The notes under the pieces: generated by a model | The model's input: only the letters and a program-made list of their open reading frames with translations | The model's database searches: none | What the model was told of the DNA's origin: nothing | Program-made: the position numbers and the translations under genes | Shown: positions 5,802 to 9,205 of the stretch, piece after piece | Layout: the number at the start of each line of letters is the position of its first letter | Numbering within the stretch: position 1 is the stretch's first letter | From: an uncultured bacterium | GTDB lineage: Bacteria; Bacillota; Clostridia; Christensenellales; Borkfalkiaceae | Direction of reading: 5' to 3' | NCBI GenBank assembly: GCA_934871445.1 | Contig: CAKXBD010000038.1 | Coordinates: forward strand, 5,904-15,108 | Length of the DNA stretch: 9,205 nucleotides

Positions 5802-8042
5802 TTATTCTCCTTTCAAGGATGCATTCAACGCGTTGAGCAGTCCTTCATACTGTTCTTTGGACATATTGAGCGCGAGTTTCACCGTTCTGAGCGGCGCCTG
5901 CAAATACGCGGCCCGCATCATTTCTTTGTCGGAATCCCCCATCTTTCCGTCGGATTTTTCGGGGCGGAATTTGGCCAAAAGCCCCTTCATGACCATTCCG
6001 GTTGAGGGATGCAGGAAAAGCTGTTCCACGGTCGTATTTCCGTCCACAATAAACTTTCTTTGATAAGGCGAACGGACAAAAATTTCCGTTTTCAAAGCAA
6101 TATCCCGCGACGAATGTCCGATTTCAATTTCAAATTTCCCTTCCGGACACCGCCAAGCCTTGGATTTTTCGTCATAGTAAGCGAACGCCCGTTTATCCAG
6201 CGTAAAGGAGACAGTTTTACATTCTCCCGGGGCGAGTTCTATCTTTTCAAAGCCCTTTAACTCGTGAACCGGCCTGACGGCTTCTCCCGTCTTGTCAGCG
6301 ACATAGAGCTGAACGACCTCTTTTCCCTTTCTCCTTCCGACATTTTCCACGTCCACACGGACATTCAGAGGTGTTCCCGCGTCTATTTCCGAAGCGGACA
6401 CCTCGAGATTTTTATAGGTAAAACGAGTATACGACAGACCGTACCCGAAGGGAAACAACACCTTTTGAGCCTTGCTATCATAATAGCGATAGCCGACGAA
6501 TATATCTTCGGAATACTTCACCCTTTCTCTGTCGCCCGGGAAATTGAGATAGGAGGGATTGTCCTCTAAACGCAGGGGAAAAGTTTCCGCCAGCCTTCCC
6601 GACGGCTCCGACTTTCCGTAAAGCAGATTGACGCAGGCCTCGCCTACTCCTTCCCCGCCCAAATACATTTCCAAAACGGCGTTCACTCTGCCCAGCCAAG
6701 GCATTTCCACAGGCGCGCCGTTATGCAGGACTACGACGACATTCGTATTCTGCCCGCAGAGCGCCTCTATCCACTCGCTTTGTACGTCGGGCAGACGGAG
6801 GTGCTTTCTGTCATACCCTTCCGATTCGTAATTGTCGGGAAGTCCGGCAAAGACGACTACGGCCTCCGAGAGCTTCGCCAGCCTCAATGCCTCGCCCTTG
6901 TCCTCTTCCGTTCCGTCCGCCTTGAACCCGCAGATATAGCTGACTTCTTTTCCGACAAAGTTCAGCGCGCCGCGCGCATCAAAAGCGTTGATATGCGAGC
7001 TTCCGCCGCCCTGAAATCTCGGCTTTTCTGCAAATTCCCCGACAAATAAGACCTTCTTTCCTTCTTTCAGAGGAAGCGCCCCGCCGTTCTTCAACAAAAC
7101 GGCGCAATTTTCCTCGATTTCCACCGCGCGGGCATGGTCCTTTTCTCTGTCGAATACAGCCCCTTCCTTTTTGACCCCGCACGAAAAAACCACATTCAGA
7201 ATATTCTCCGCAGCTCTGTCGACGACGCTTTCTTCCAGACGTCCTTCGCGGACGGCTTCGACGATTTTTTCGTCGTTTTCGGGATTTCCGCCCGGCATTT
7301 CTAAATCCAAGCCCGCGGCAAGTCCCTTAACTCGGTCGCTCACGGCGTACCAATCGCTGACGACGAACCCATCAAATCCCCACTCCTCGCGCAGAATCCC
7401 GTTCAGAAGCCAAGGATTTTCTGAGGAATAAACACCGTTGATTTTGTTATAGGAACACATTACGGTTTTAGGCTTTGCCTGCGTTACCACCGTCTCGAAA
7501 GCGGGAAAATAAATTTCCCTGAGCGCCCTCTCGCTCACTTCGGCCGAAACGGTCATCCGCCTCGTCTCTTGATTATTGGCGGCAAAATGCTTTACGCTTA
7601 CCCCTATCCCCTTGCTCTGTATCCCTTTTGTCAAAGCACAGGAAAGCTCTCCCGCAAGAAAGGGATCCTCCGAAAAATACTCAAAATTTCTCCCGCAAAG
7701 CGGAGACCGCTTGATATTTACGGCGGGGCCTAAGAGCACCGCCACGTTTTCGGCCGCACATTCTTCCCCCAAAATCTCTCCCATGGAATATAACAATTCC
7801 CTGTCGAAAGAACAAGCCGTCGCGCAGGCGGCGGGAAAGCAGACAGCCTTAATGCTGTCGTGTATTCCCAAATGATCCGCCCCTTCCTCCTGTTTTCTCA
7901 GCCCGTGCGGACCGTCGCTGACCATTACGGAAGGAATACCGAGCCGCTCTACGCCCTTCGTATGCCAAAAGTCCGCACCCGAACAAAGCCCCGCCTTTTC
8001 TTCCAAAGTCAGTTGTCCGATGATCTCTTTGATTTTGTCCAT
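5802..8042 (-). CDS. Glycoside hydrolase family 3, beta-glucosidase-like, cytoplasmic
   Basis: 746 residues with no signal peptide. The N-terminal TIM-barrel domain spans about 1-290: VSDGPHG (41-47), GRNFEYFSEDP (117-127), KHFAANNQETRR (151-162) and nucleophile D230 in FVVSDW. The second alpha/beta domain spans about 310-545. It has the QGGGSSH segment (344-350) and ESEGYDR (406-412), whose second Glu, E408, is the probable acid/base by analogy with the (S/T)EGYDR of characterised enzymes. A fibronectin III-like domain follows (about 575-645, VVQLYVAD and LKGFEKIELAPGE). This order is that of KmBglI-type beta-glucosidases, but without the PA14 insert. Residues 655-746 form an extra Met- and Lys-rich, helical-looking tail with no catalytic motif. 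The enzyme should release sugars from beta-linked oligosaccharides in the cytoplasm; glucoside, xyloside and other specificities cannot be separated by eye. GGGGAG at 8057-8052 precedes the ATG by nine bases. It lies between the AraC regulator and the esterase. Confidence 0.93.
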   Translation of the reverse strand: MDKIKEIIGQLTLEEKAGLCSGADFWHTKGVERLGIPSVMVSDGPHGLRKQEEGADHLGIHDSIKAVCFPAACATACSFDRELLYSMGEILGEECAAENVAVLLGPAVNIKRSPLCGRNFEYFSEDPFLAGELSCALTKGIQSKGIGVSVKHFAANNQETRRMTVSAEVSERALREIYFPAFETVVTQAKPKTVMCSYNKINGVYSSENPWLLNGILREEWGFDGFVVSDWYAVSDRVKGLAAGLDLEMPGGNPENDEKIVEAVREGRLEESVVDRAAENILNVVFSCGVKKEGAVFDREKDHARAVEIEENCAVLLKNGGALPLKEGKKVLFVGEFAEKPRFQGGGSSHINAFDARGALNFVGKEVSYICGFKADGTEEDKGEALRLAKLSEAVVVFAGLPDNYESEGYDRKHLRLPDVQSEWIEALCGQNTNVVVVLHNGAPVEMPWLGRVNAVLEMYLGGEGVGEACVNLLYGKSEPSGRLAETFPLRLEDNPSYLNFPGDRERVKYSEDIFVGYRYYDSKAQKVLFPFGYGLSYTRFTYKNLEVSASEIDAGTPLNVRVDVENVGRRKGKEVVQLYVADKTGEAVRPVHELKGFEKIELAPGECKTVSFTLDKRAFAYYDEKSKAWRCPEGKFEIEIGHSSRDIALKTEIFVRSPYQRKFIVDGNTTVEQLFLHPSTGMVMKGLLAKFRPEKSDGKMGDSDKEMMRAAYLQAPLRTVKLALNMSKEQYEGLLNALNASLKGE

Positions 8043-8069
8043 AAAAACTGTCTCCCCGTTTTTTCTTTA

Positions 8070-8075
8070 AGTATA
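8070..8075 (-). promoter_or_regulatory. Possible -10 box (TATACT) of the GH3 gene
   Basis: TATACT on the minus strand, 27 bases before the GH3 ATG and ahead of its GGGGAG. No TTGACA-like hexamer lies at 16-18 bases upstream; that position reads ATAAAT or similar. A weak -35 is common at promoters that need an activator, and the gene just upstream is an AraC-type regulator. Read-through from the regulator gene is the alternative. Confidence 0.35.
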
Positions 8076-8137
8076 CTCCATCTCTCGCTCGGATTTATAT
8101 TACTTTATTCTGTTTTTATGGTAATTTTTCCACCTGA

Positions 8138-8155
8138 GAACGCCCCGCGGCGTCC
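8138..8155. other. G/C-rich hairpin between the AraC regulator and GH3 genes
   Basis: GAACGCC (8138-8144), four loop bases, then GGCGTCC (8149-8155): a 7-bp stem with one G-T wobble in either strand's RNA. On the minus strand no T-run follows, so it is not a standard terminator for the regulator. On the plus strand seven T (8164-8170) follow after eight bases, but there is no plus-strand gene for it to serve. Confidence 0.3.
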
Positions 8156-8168
8156 GTCCTCGATTTTT

Positions 8169-9205
<1,037 letters not shown>

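Overview
The window holds five genes, two of them cut by the window ends, and it looks like accessory carbohydrate-use DNA from a gut-type Clostridia (Bacillota) bacterium. The grounds for this are strong AGGAGG-type ribosome binding sites, lipoproteins ending in a Cys-Gly lipobox, a long LplA/YtcQ-type solute-binding lipoprotein, a GH3 enzyme of the ESEGYDR type, and an InlB/Listeria-Bacteroides-type repeat lipoprotein. A Christensenellales-like uncultured lineage would fit, but that is an inference from style, not a match. The last 60 bases (9146-9205) are pure G and are best read as a sequencing or assembly artefact at a contig end.

Left block, minus strand: a 889-residue lipoprotein with six InlB B-type repeats (1006-3675) is followed after 28 bases by an ABC-transporter sugar-binding lipoprotein (1-977) that runs off the left edge. 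They probably form one transcript. It would start near 3715 behind a TATAAT box, with a perfect 8-bp hairpin lying one base from the ribosome binding site. ABC permease genes would be expected just beyond the left edge.

Middle: a plus-strand metallo-beta-lactamase-fold hydrolase (3881-4699) diverges from the repeat lipoprotein across 205 bases. It converges on the esterase gene, and an A/T-rich terminator of two-way form separates the two.

Right block, minus strand, in order of transcription: an AraC-family regulator truncated at its N terminus (8169 to about 9145), a cytoplasmic GH3 beta-glycosidase (5802-8042), and a cytoplasmic alpha/beta-hydrolase esterase of the acetyl-esterase kind (4792-5649). 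The likely theme is uptake of an oligosaccharide, deacylation by the esterase and hydrolysis by GH3 in the cytoplasm, under control of the AraC protein. No CRISPR array, tRNA, rRNA, insertion sequence or phage gene was seen. Every gap between genes is shorter than 210 bases. I found no convincing undescribed system; the most unusual object is the repeat lipoprotein paired with the solute-binding protein.
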